Origin: Heligmosomoides polygyrus polygyrus
Lineage: Eukaryota > Nematoda > Chromadorea > Rhabditida > Heligmosomidae
NCBI GenBank assembly: GCA_947396885.1
Contig: OX377204.1
Location: 17,987,706 to 18,051,705 of the forward strand
Length of the DNA: 64,000 nt
Direction of reading: 5' to 3'
The position numbers were made by a program, and so were the translations under genes. Under the pieces are notes generated by a model, which made no database searches, was not told where the DNA came from, and saw nothing but the letters and a program-made list of their open reading frames with translations. This document shows positions 1 through 9,800 of this stretch, piece by piece (the first letter of the stretch is position 1; each line of letters starts with the position of its first letter).

Positions 1-873
1 CAGCGAAATATAAATGTAGTGCGACGCACGAAAATTGATAGTTATACCGATCACGGTACCGCAAGTATAAACTGCATCATCCTCGTGATCACCCTCCCAA
101 ATAACCTCTTTCAGCGATGAGCGTTCAGAAAAAATAGAATAGAATATGATTAAACTAGCATTAGATAGATTGAATTTGGGCACAAGTAGGCCCAGAGGGG
201 TCACCATGTACTCAGTGAATATTCGCCTCGGTGGGAAGGCACCTGCATGCTCAACTACATCAGAAATGGCCTGGTTCAGTTCACCCTAGGTGTAGAACAC
301 ACCAGTGCCGCATAAGATTTTTAGTTTCGCACTACACAATGAAATTACAATGGCGCCAGTTAAACTGCTCTCCCAGCGGAATTTTCTTGACCGATGTGGA
401 ATAATCATGTCAATCATGACTCGTCATGGGGTCAAAGCCCCAGCCATTTGCTCTTCTGACATCCCGCGAAAGCCGCTCAGTGACTAGTCTTGTCCAGTGT
501 CTGTCAGCATCGCGCCATAGGACCAATCCTAGTGACAACGAACTCCTAAGCTTTAGAATTTCCAGACTCTTCTTACCCGATGAAAGTGACCGACGGTTAC
601 AAGGCAAAGGACAACCTTGACTCATGTTTTCGCCGATTCGCGCGCCGTCGGCGCGCTCCGTACTAGAGATTCTCCTCGCCTGGCCCCTACGTCTCTTCTT
701 GCCCGCGCTAGAGTGCAGATAACGCAGCACGTCGGTGCTAGAACACCCTAATGGGAACCGAGGTTATGTGAGTCGACCAGTGCACTTCATTAGCACTCAT
801 TTCTCAAAGGAGGAGCGTTTGCTGGAGGAGTTGGCATATCAGCAACATCGATGAGATCAGATTTCGACCGTTT
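1..873. other. Left flank, no clear gene
   Basis: I see no supported host gene here. On the minus strand around 410-560 a short stretch (containing WTRLVTERLSRDVRR) resembles the C-terminal tail of RTE-type LINE proteins (compare the [15 protein letters not shown] stretch elsewhere in the window), so a decayed LINE fragment is likely. The remainder is unassigned. Confidence 0.3.
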
Positions 874-877
874 CTGG

Positions 878-1256
878 AGTCAATAGCCGAGTCCCCGAAG
901 ACATCGTGCGCTAACACTTTATCTCCGCTAATCATCTACAATAGTCGATCGCACGCCTGTCGCAGCGGCCGTCGGCTTCGGGCGCAGAGAGCGTGGAGCC
1001 CGGCACATGGAGGACAGCGAGCTGGAGTCGGCGACGTCGTCCCTGGAGGAGAAGTCGAAGTCGGTGATCACCACTTGTCGGTCGGATCCTTGGCGACCTT
1101 AAGTAGAGAGGCTTTAGGGGATGGAATGTTCCGCTGACGGCCGGGAATGTTACCGTACTATAACATTACAGAGCCTATGGGAAAGGCTAATGTTTATGTT
1201 CTTTCTATGTGTGTCTCTACTTGTAGCTGGATACGGTAACCTTCTCGACCGTTACA
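878..1256 (-). repeat. 3' LTR of the helicase-bearing element
   Basis: Near-identical to 10264-10644. On the minus strand it begins TGTAACGGTC and ends CTATTGACT. The few differences include one complex site near 960 and four single-base changes. It is flanked on the left by CTGG (874-877). Confidence 0.9.
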
Positions 1257-1272
1257 CCTCTCCCTTTCCTAA
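1257..1272 (-). promoter_or_regulatory. Polypurine tract
   Basis: On the minus strand the bases directly before the 3' LTR read AGGAAAGGGAGAGG and then TGTAAC. A purine-only run abutting the LTR is the plus-strand primer site of LTR retroelements. Confidence 0.85.
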
Positions 1273-1328
1273 AATAGTCCGTCCTCGGACTTGAAATGAC
1301 TCACCTACGAGGGGGGCTGCGGAGTTTG

Positions 1329-3917
1329 TTAGAGACAGTCGGCGATGGAGGCAGCGGGAACCAGAAGTTGGTTGTTCTCGACCCATCCCAAGACTCTGGA
1401 CCAGTTCGGGAGGGCTCGGAGTGATTCTGCGCTACCTAGGACGAATGTGCCATGCCGCGTACGTGTAAGGGCGACGTTCATACGCAGCGCGTCGTCCAAA
1501 AATGCCCCGCTGGATGCCTCGATTCCGGTTCGTGTGGTCAGCAGCAACACGATATCCTTCTCTCGACCCTGCACCGAGTCGACAGTGTGCAGATCGACAT
1601 CCACATCGTGCGTGAACTGCTCGAGTCGTCGGAATTGGTCCTTGTAGAAGGTGATTGTTGCCAACGATGACGACGGGATTCCCTTTCGTAGTATACCCTC
1701 GATGATAGTGCTGCACGCGTTAAGCTCCTCCGTGTTGGAATGCGAACCGCCTACTGACTTGATCGATGTTCCGGATACGTTCACGAACAGGAACGGGATA
1801 TTCTCGTTGCGACACCGAACGTTGTCGAGGAAAAGTCGTCTGTTGCAGGCTGAAGTGCCACTAACGAGCGTGTTCGCGTAGAATAAGGAGCTCGGTAAGG
1901 TGTTCAACTGCGGATGAGCTCGGTACGTCGTGCATAACAAGGCAACTGGGACGATTTCCTTAGAGACGAGCAGGTCAATCACTCCCCTTGCACCGTATTG
2001 GGCTGGTGAGGCTGTCCGAGGGCAGCGGATGTGAGGTGCGAGCTGCCGGACGTCACCGATGTAAATGTGGCGGGCATCACGGAGGCTATTGGCAACGGCG
2101 ACGAAGACGGGTTCGGGTATCTGGGAGGCTTCGTCTCCTATAACTACTTCGACGTTGTTGAGGAGGCCTCGGAAAATGCCTTTTTTGCCGGTGGAGTTGA
2201 GAAGGGCAGCTGTAGACAGGCAAAGCACGTTAGGGGTCCGAACACGAAAAAGGATCTTGACTACCTTTCGTGTAAGGCGGGAGACTTCCTTTTCGACCAT
2301 GGTGTATTCCTCGCGATCCTTTTCACTTAGGAAAATCGTGCTATTCGGCTGGAACAGAAAGTTCTCTAATATCGCGATTTCTGATAGTTTTCTGTTTTCT
2401 AATTTCTGATAGTTCCTACACATCGAGCGGTCGCCAGGGGAGAGTGGGAGCTTCTTATCTTCGTGAAGCCCTTTTAGTACGGCAGGGAGATCCATTGGCG
2501 TTGTCGGGGCTTCTTCCATGAGAGCAGTGTCCGAGATGAACCGAATTACTCGAATGTCCTTGTACTCGTCGAGACGCGTTATTGTGTCAGCAAATTGGGC
2601 CATCGCAGTGTTGGTCGTCGAGATGACTATTACCAAGGCTCCTGTGGATCGGGCTGCGCGAGCCGCAATCAGAGCGCCTATGATGGTTTTACCGGTTCCG
2701 TACGCCGCTTGGATCCCCATCACGGGGTGCTTCGCATCGCTCATCTTGATAGCCTCGATTTGGTCGTGCTGTAGCTGCAGGACCGCGCCGTTGTAGGACA
2801 CGCTATTGGTATAATGTTGTTGACCATTAGGTCTACCTGGGTTGATTGCCGGTTGGCGGTTAGCATATACTACATCCATGATTTGCGATGCTCTAGTTTC
2901 GACGGGTCCTTGGATGTTGTTGAAGAGAACGGATCGAGATATGATGTCGAATGCCGGATCTGCCGCGAGAGGAGTTCGTCCCAGTTTCACGCATATCTCT
3001 GCCTTGAGAACGCCATTGGTAGTGTAGGCGAATCTTCTGAGGACTCGAGCTAGAGGGGCGCTAGCCCAAGGTGCAGCTACTAGCCGAACGTCCAGAGCAT
3101 GTCGGGTATCATCGAAAAAGATGTACTGGACGCGTGCGCGGAGGAGAATGTAGGCTTCAACAATCCAGAGATGGACTGGTCGCTGTCCCGTCCAGCCTGC
3201 TTCCGAGCTCATCTGCAGGAGCGAGAAGTCAAGGCGTAGCGGATGAGCAGTCATGCTTGGGATGGTTGCAGTGACGCGGCGCGTAGACCTGTCGTCGTGA
3301 AGGGTGTTGATAGCGCCTAAGGCGGAGCAAGCTGCATTGAAGACCTTAGCCATCTTCGAGCGAGTCGCGTGTCGGTTTTGGGCGTAACTACGGAACGGGC
3401 CTAGGCGATCCTCGAGAAAGTCCTCGGGCTGCGGCAACTTCGATACTTGTAAGGGTAGTATCGCCTCATCTGGCATGGCAGGAACGAAGTGTCGTATCTG
3501 TTTGCAGAGCAAGAAGCTTGCCTCCTTTGATACGGGCGGCTCGGAGAATCGTATTGCCGCGGAGACGTTAAGGCGAGTTTCTGCGAGCACGAAGTCGTAT
3601 TCCTGAACTGAGTTGAGAGGAAAGTCGCAGACCGACGGTGGTACGGAGACTGCCTGCGGGGTGCCTTCGAAAGCGATCTTAAGGTTATTTACGCTGTTGC
3701 CGCGACGTGTGACAGCGACAACTACGCCGAAAACCTTCTCGTGAGCTATGGGTGGGGTTACGAAGGTGTAGTCACGAACTCGGAAGAAGTACGGAACTTG
3801 GGTGTCGAGTGCTGTGATTCTGTGACGACGTGATCTCGCGAGTGTCTCGCGCGGCCTGGCAATTGCTGCTCTAGTGGGAAGCAGAGAATAGACCCATACA
3901 AAGTCTTTGACGGACAA
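1329..3917 (-). CDS. UPF1-like superfamily 1 helicase inside the LTR element
   Basis: 862 residues, uninterrupted. A C-terminal SF1 (DNA2/NAM7/UPF1-type) core is complete: Walker A AAYGTGKT near residue 404, Walker B as GDEAS near 594, motif III GDVRQL near 621, motif IV-like YRAHP near 665, motif V QGREKD near 783 and motif VI NVALTRTR near 814. These residues bind and hydrolyse ATP and couple it to movement on RNA or DNA. The first 370 residues are unrecognised. The called start is a TTG; the frame stays open upstream to about 3990, overlapping the retropepsin ORF by roughly 115 nt in the +1 frame, so translation may come from frameshifting, reinitiation or a spliced mRNA. The gene occupies the place where RT and integrase normally sit and stops about 60 nt before the polypurine tract. 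UPF1-like helicase identity is sure; its role is unknown. Confidence 0.9.
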   Translation of the reverse strand: MSVKDFVWVYSLLPTRAAIARPRETLARSRRHRITALDTQVPYFFRVRDYTFVTPPIAHEKVFGVVVAVTRRGNSVNNLKIAFEGTPQAVSVPPSVCDFPLNSVQEYDFVLAETRLNVSAAIRFSEPPVSKEASFLLCKQIRHFVPAMPDEAILPLQVSKLPQPEDFLEDRLGPFRSYAQNRHATRSKMAKVFNAACSALGAINTLHDDRSTRRVTATIPSMTAHPLRLDFSLLQMSSEAGWTGQRPVHLWIVEAYILLRARVQYIFFDDTRHALDVRLVAAPWASAPLARVLRRFAYTTNGVLKAEICVKLGRTPLAADPAFDIISRSVLFNNIQGPVETRASQIMDVVYANRQPAINPGRPNGQQHYTNSVSYNGAVLQLQHDQIEAIKMSDAKHPVMGIQAAYGTGKTIIGALIAARAARSTGALVIVISTTNTAMAQFADTITRLDEYKDIRVIRFISDTALMEEAPTTPMDLPAVLKGLHEDKKLPLSPGDRSMCRNYQKLENRKLSEIAILENFLFQPNSTIFLSEKDREEYTMVEKEVSRLTRKVVKILFRVRTPNVLCLSTAALLNSTGKKGIFRGLLNNVEVVIGDEASQIPEPVFVAVANSLRDARHIYIGDVRQLAPHIRCPRTASPAQYGARGVIDLLVSKEIVPVALLCTTYRAHPQLNTLPSSLFYANTLVSGTSACNRRLFLDNVRCRNENIPFLFVNVSGTSIKSVGGSHSNTEELNACSTIIEGILRKGIPSSSLATITFYKDQFRRLEQFTHDVDVDLHTVDSVQGREKDIVLLLTTRTGIEASSGAFLDDALRMNVALTRTRHGTFVLGSAESLRALPNWSRVLGWVENNQLLVPAASIADCL

Positions 3918-5481
3918 GAGAGACCGGTTGAAGCCTCGAGTGTTGGATTCGACGTTCGTTGCGAACTGGTCGAAGCTCGTTATCGCTCAGTAAACTAGCC
4001 GACGACAGCATAACCCTGCAGTTTTCTGCTGATGGTGCTACTGCGCAAGGAACAAAGGTTTCTGTACCAGGTTGGAGCAATGTCGTCTCCGTGGCACGGA
4101 CCGAGAACTGGGTTACGTCGGGGACAATGATGCTCTCTTGTGCGGCACAGGTAAGGATTTGGACATAGTCGTTGCCGACATGAAAAAGTCGCTTTTGGTA
4201 GTCCATACTCCATGATGGGAGGCGTCCCAGGAGGTCATTCCCAAGTATAATATTGTAGGAGTCGGCGCGAGACGATATGCATTGGCTGTCCGTGAAACGT
4301 AGGGTCTGGTGTATTTTCTGGTTTGCTACCTGAATAAGAACGTCGGAGCGTCCTACGAACTTGACTGGAATACCAGCCATGCCGACCGCCGCGGGAACCA
4401 ATGTTGCCTCCAGATGGGTTATTCCAAGGAGGGACATGAGAGCTTTGCTGGCCACCGGGATGCCTGCGCCAGTGTCAACCAAGGCTAGCATGCGGATCCC
4501 GTTCACACGAACTGGAATTTGTGCCACGAAAAACGCGTGATCCGAACCCAATGAGAGCACATGCATGGGTACTGCAGTAGCTCTGGGAGGCCATGTATCC
4601 CCACTGATTTCTATGCGCGAAATATCGAGTTCCAACGATGGGTGCTCCGACACGGAACTCACCTGAAGCTGTCTCAAAGGAGAGACCGGACTCAGCGGTA
4701 CCATGGGAAGGGTTGGCTGGCTTCTCGCTGTAAAGCTATGTATGGAAGAAACAAAGTTGTGATATTGTGAGCGGAGGTATGCCAAGAAGAAAGCCTGCAA
4801 TAGACGTAAGGAAACTATGAAGCAGCAAACGGATACCCATAGATGGAATAATGAAATTCCAGGCCACGGCCATGACCAAGATGGTAGACCGGTCGAACGA
4901 GAGTGTTGACTGGAAACTTGGTGAGGGGCCAGCACGGAAGAGACGTATTTCGAGAGTCGACTATGGTCCATGCTTAGCCACAGCTCATGCAGTTGATCAC
5001 GCTCCGTTAGCTCGCTCAGGTTCGTGAGGACCAAGTTGTGAAAAATAGTGAGACGAGGTGGAGACAGAAGCGATGACGGGTCAGAAAACGAGGAGACCGT
5101 CTGAATGTTTTGCGCCAAAAGAGGTGAAAACGCGCCCTTTTGTGGATCGAATTCTTGCCAAACGTCCTGATGATGAACGACGACTGGTTGACTGATTTCG
5201 CAGTCAATGCGCGCAGCATGCTTCACGACGATATTTGTATTGGGGTCAATGAAGCTACGCCACCTAGATCCGCTAGGAAGGACTACTTCTATCTGCGGCA
5301 GAGTGAAACATGTGTCGTTGAAAGCGAGGAATCGAACAGAGGTAGGGGGCAAAGATACGCAGCGTCGAACCTGAACATAACCACCTCCAAGGTGAGTCGC
5401 CATAATGTCGCTCCTGTTCAAAATACTTCGCATGGTGCGGGTTGCGTCCACTCGCAGGGCTGCTTGTACTGAAAGAGCCAA
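3871..5481 (-). CDS. Membrane-segment protein fused to a retropepsin
   Basis: 536 residues. The C-terminal part is a retroviral-type aspartic protease: catalytic LVDTGAG near residue 334 and the paired ILGNDLLG near 412, spaced as in retropepsins. Such enzymes cleave retroelement polyproteins as dimers. N-terminal to it lies a region with scattered cysteines and a hydrophobic stretch at about 208-236 after a Trp/Pro-rich WSWPWPG motif, which looks like a membrane anchor. A membrane segment directly before a protease is unusual. The N-terminal 200 residues resemble the membrane-proximal part of an envelope-like glycoprotein, but I cannot name a family. The frame is open upstream of the called TTG start and overlaps the preceding ORF in the +1 frame, so the true N-terminus may lie in that ORF. 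Confidence 0.75.
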   Translation of the reverse strand: MALSVQAALRVDATRTMRSILNRSDIMATHLGGGYVQVRRCVSLPPTSVRFLAFNDTCFTLPQIEVVLPSGSRWRSFIDPNTNIVVKHAARIDCEISQPVVVHHQDVWQEFDPQKGAFSPLLAQNIQTVSSFSDPSSLLSPPRLTIFHNLVLTNLSELTERDQLHELWLSMDHSRLSKYVSSVLAPHQVSSQHSRSTGLPSWSWPWPGISLFHLWVSVCCFIVSLRLLQAFFLAYLRSQYHNFVSSIHSFTARSQPTLPMVPLSPVSPLRQLQVSSVSEHPSLELDISRIEISGDTWPPRATAVPMHVLSLGSDHAFFVAQIPVRVNGIRMLALVDTGAGIPVASKALMSLLGITHLEATLVPAAVGMAGIPVKFVGRSDVLIQVANQKIHQTLRFTDSQCISSRADSYNIILGNDLLGRLPSWSMDYQKRLFHVGNDYVQILTCAAQESIIVPDVTQFSVRATETTLLQPGTETFVPCAVAPSAENCRVMLSSASLLSDNELRPVRNERRIQHSRLQPVSLVRQRLCMGLFSASH

Positions 5482-5788
5482 TGCATTTGTTTGATCGCAC
5501 AGGGCCTGTATGGCCGTTCAGCTTGGTAGAAAGAGTAGCATTACCTTCATTGACCTTCTTCGCTAGCATCGCCGTCTGAGTGCGCGAGTTCTGCCATACG
5601 TATTGGATAGCGTTTGCCGTTGCGTCCCGAAGTACCTTGGCGTCCCGACCATGTACCACTTCGGAATCGTCCACGTCAAGTAGAGCCGTAGCCAAGGCGG
5701 CGGTAGCAGCATCAGCAGGCTTCGTGTCTACAGCTGAAGGCTCGGTCTTGGCCTCTGCCAAAGAGGAAGCTGACCGTGTAACTGGCAT
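5273..5788 (-). CDS. First ORF of the LTR element, unknown protein
   Basis: 171 residues starting MPVTRSASSLAE at an ATG 10 nt after a good 3' splice site. The first 105 residues are alanine-rich and then helix-forming, with polar heptad-like spacing. After about residue 105 this frame overlaps the 536-aa ORF and loses character, while the +1 frame continues a similar helical pattern. Either a single-base change or a programmed +1 shift near 5510-5530 would join them. The short basic and serine-rich N-terminus recalls many retroelement Gag starts, but no capsid or zinc-knuckle motif is visible. The identity of the product is open. Confidence 0.5.
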   Translation of the reverse strand: MPVTRSASSLAEAKTEPSAVDTKPADAATAALATALLDVDDSEVVHGRDAKVLRDATANAIQYVWQNSRTQTAMLAKKVNEGNATLSTKLNGHTGPVRSNKCIGSFSTSSPASGRNPHHAKYFEQERHYGDSPWRWLCSGSTLRIFAPYLCSIPRFQRHMFHSAADRSSPS

Positions 5789-5800
5789 AAGCTTGTTCCT

Positions 5801-6812
5801 GAATTACAGGAGTGGAGAATGAACCCCGAATGACCTCGACGTTCATTTATACGTGCTTGGCCAAAGGCTAAGTGGAGATAAGCGTGGGGGCAGGAGAGAG
5901 AGAACTGCAGGAACCCAGACGGGCAGAGGAGGGACTGCCTATGCAGCCGAAGAATGCCTTTGTTTACTGAGAAACTCCCAAGATCGTGCTGATGATTGCC
6001 ACCCGACGTGCGGAACGCTGGGAAATTCTGGGCCTCGGTCGCGGGAGGTGAAGATCAAGACCGCTGAGAGCAGCGATAGGATCAGATCCAATAAGAGGGC
6101 ACTGTTCCTTTGGAGTTCGCCTCCAGTGATTGTGACCGCCAACGTCAATGTAGTCTTCATGAGAGACGCACCAACTATTCGGAGCTGAAGTTTCACCGCA
6201 AAACGTATTTCGACGCCCTGCAGAACTACCTTCGACGAGAGGACAATGGACAAGGAACACCGTCGTGGAGCGTGTGCTTCAACAACGGCGATGTCGACCC
6301 CTCGAATTCGAGTGGTCTTCGAATGGCGCTCCTGTGTGATCAGAGATGAGGAAATCCCCCTTTATGTAAATGGAGTAAGAAACGAGGCTGAAATCGGACA
6401 ATAAAAACTTATTTTGATTTATTTTGTTATGTAAATGTGAGCTCACTTAATAAATATGTACAATATATACAATGTTTTCCGCGGATGAACCTCTACGCGC
6501 TTTACTAGCGCTAACTGCGCATAACCGTGTCGCCTTGTCAACCTGACAACTCTTAACCAGTTTCACCACACAAGTCCCATGGGACGACCATTCCCTACCT
6601 TTGCATTGTATGCTATTGAATGGCCCCAAAACTCATTTGCTATGGCGACAAAAACTCGGCTTTTCAGCTTTTCTGCAGAACTCAAAACCACTGGCCATTA
6701 AAAAATAATTAAGGCTGGAATTGAACGCTTTTCAGCTTTTCTGCAGAACTCAAAACCACTGGCCATTAAAAAATAATTAAGGCTGGAATTGAACTATGCT
6801 CTCTTAATATTA
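5801..6812 (-). other. Upstream internal region of the LTR element
   Basis: This part lies between the first ORF and the nested LINE. Short minus-strand frames at 5939-6260 include a leucine-rich hydrophobic stretch but have no recognisable product. A TATAAA motif at about 5846-5851 lies some 60 nt before the ATG at 5788. The region also holds a 68-bp tandem duplication. I see no RT or Gag remnants. Confidence 0.35.
6659..6794. repeat. 68-bp tandem duplication, two copies
   Basis: 6659-6726 is repeated without visible change at 6727-6794. It ends a few bases before the LINE target site. The perfect match indicates a recent duplication. Confidence 0.9.
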
Positions 6813-9800
6813 CTTACTTACTTTGATACTTTGATGGTCCTTTGTCGGCTGGAGGTCTTCTCAGCGGGGACCACAACTCTTCCAGACCGCTCGATCTCTG
6901 GCTGCATGCATCCAGTGAGGCAGACTCCGCTCTCTGAAAGATCTTGAGAATGAGTCTGCCCATCGCGTTGGCGGTCGTCCCAGTGGTCTCTTATGGTCTC
7001 TCGGGAGCCATTCTGTGACACGGAGACCCCATCTATCGTCCTTTCGTCGAAGCAGGTGTCCGGCCCAGCGATATTTGGACTTCTTCATGTACTGCAGCGG
7101 GTCTGCTAATTGCGACTTCTCCCGTAGCTCCGAGCTTCGTAGGCCTTCTTGCCATTGCTGACGAAGGCTTGTCCTTAGAAGACATCTCTCCAGTGCACGA
7201 TGCGTAGTTTGCATCGCTCTGGCGATTGTCTTGTTGTCGGGCCAGGTTTCCGTCGCGTAACACATCGCAGGCAGTACAGAGGCGTTGAATATCGAGGCCC
7301 TGAGGCCGGCATCCTTGACCTGATCGGTGACTTCGCGAATCGAACTGAAAGCTGCCCATGCTGCGCGTCTCCTGCGGGCGATTTCAGGAGCGAGGTCGTT
7401 AACCATGTTCAGCTCTCTTCCCAGATAGACGTAGGAGTCGACCTGTTGCAGAGCGACTCCATTTAACCTTACGAGTCCCGTGTCACACCACTGGTTGACC
7501 ATAAATTGCGTTTTGGACATATTCATGTCCAATCCAATCTTCATACCTGCCACATTGAGCTCGTTCAGCATTTCCTCGACTTCTGCCGTGCTGGTAGATA
7601 TGAGAACAATATCGTCGGCGAAGCGAAGGTTGCTGATCCGTTTACCGTCGACAAGGTAGCCTTTATCGTCCCAGTTCAAGTCTTTCATGGCATCCTGGAG
7701 TGCCGCTGTGAATAGCTTGGGAGAAATCGTGTCTCCCTGCCGTACTCCTTTCCCGATAGGAATTTTAAGCTTTCGATCGAACAGCTGGATGGTAGTCGAT
7801 GTGTTCGAGAAGCATTCGTCGAGAAGTCGGATGTAGGGCGATGGTATACCAGCGTGCACAAGTGCGTTCAAAACGGCGTTGATTTCCACAGAGTCGAACG
7901 CTTTCCGGTAATCCACGAAGACAAGGAGAAGTAGGAGGTGGTATTCGCGGCTCCTCTCGATGAGCTGTGAGACAGTCTGAATATGGTCCATGCAGGAGAA
8001 ATCCTTGCGAAACCCTGCTTGCTCCACTGGCTGATATTCATCCAAGCAACGCTCCATGCGGTTAAGCAGTATCTTGGTGAAGATCTTGTACACAACCGAG
8101 AGAAGACTGATGGGTCGATAGTTGTTGATATCCTCCTGCTGACCTTTTTTGAAGATTAAAACTGTTTTCGACTCCTTCCATGAGTCCGGAATCCTACCAA
8201 TTCGAAGGTAGTGGTTGAAGTGCTTGGCAAGAAGTGAGCAGACGGCACTGCCACCCGCACGAAGGAGATTAGCAGAAATGCCGTCCGGTCCGGGAGCAGT
8301 GCCCGGCTTCATCCTTCTGATGGCATGAGCAACTTCTGATTCCAGAATGGGAGGTACTTCCTCAGCTGGTGGCATCAAGCATTTCGGGACAGTGATGGAA
8401 GAACGGAACAGATCTGTGTAGAATTCCTGAACGATGGCCTCCATCGCTCTTCGAGACGTTTGCGTTGTTCCATCCTTATCCACAAGGGCTGACATTATTG
8501 CCTTCTGATCGCAGAGATCTCGTTTGCAGCGCTTTATGCTTGAACCTTTCCCAGCCGCTTCTAACAGCTTCAATCTTCTGTAGGCTTGAATGGACTCCTT
8601 CACTGCAATTCGACAGGCCTTCGAGATGGTGACTTTTTCCGGATGGGAAGCATTAGGATCCAGTTTAACAGCTCTTCTTTGCTCCAAGAGTTTAATCGCA
8701 TGTGCGTTGAGTCTTGAAGCAGACGGTGATGTGGCTTCGCAAGAGCTGCTAGCACATTTCAACAGTACTTTGGAGAGAAGGTCGTAGTCTTCCGATGGAT
8801 CTTCAAGAAGATTCCAATCGTACGACTTTATCGCATATTCCAACTCCTCAGACTTGAATGTGGGGATCCTCACCGGTGCCGGTTTATGAGTGTCACGCTT
8901 GAACATCCTCTTTTTGAGAGTCAGCTTCGCACGGACAAGACGGTGATCCGAGCCGGTGTCAAATGAAGGCAGCACGGAGACGTCGAACAGACTCCAGCGT
9001 CTGTTTGTAAGAACATGGTCGATCTCCGAACATGTTTCTCCATTTGGGCTTTCCCAGGTCCATCGTCGGTTTGAAGGCTTCTTAAACATAGAATTTCCAT
9101 GGTAGAGACGGCACGCGGATAGGAAGTCTATCAGGCGCTCTCCGTTTTCGTTCCTTGAGGAAGTTCCATGTGGTCCTAGCCTCCATTCGTCGTGATCATT
9201 CGTACCGACGATAGCGTTAAAGTCACCAACGACAACTTTGTAGTAGCTTTTCTCGTCGTTGACAGTCCTTTCGAACAGCTTGTAGAATTCCTCCTTTTCT
9301 TCATCTGTGGCCGCAGATGTTGGAGCATATCCATTTATGATGGAGATGGTTCCTTGATCTTTGGTTTCCAGACGAAAAACAGCTACTCGCGGACTGATGA
9401 TCTTATAAGAGTCTACTAGGTGGTGCACTGTCGAATTGACGAGAAATCCAACTCCGCCAATATTCTTTCTGACCACCTTTGCTCCGATAATGAGAAGCTC
9501 GTTGTGGTCGGTCCTTCTTATGGTTTCCGTTCTGCCTTTCGTTTCCTGCAGGGCGATAACGTCGTATTTGATGTTGCGGCTTCTGTAAAGCAGTGTCCGA
9601 AGATCCTGCTCAGATGCGATCGAACGACAGTTATAAGTGCAGACGAATAGGCAGTTTCCGTGTCGTGGTGGGAGGGAGTTTCCGGTAGTCCGATTCCAAT
9701 GACGTCCTGATAGTTTAACTCCGAGATTAGATGGCCCCTCGCCGGAGGTGGATGCAACCGACGTCGTAGAAGTCCACCTCCGGCGCGCGGAGGACTGGGG

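Noticed and set aside
1329..3917. Helicase as an ordinary host gene that happens to lie between repeats
   Set aside because: It lies in the same strand and order as the retropepsin, overlaps it in frame-shifted fashion, has no introns and ends about 60 nt before the polypurine tract, all of which fit an element gene.
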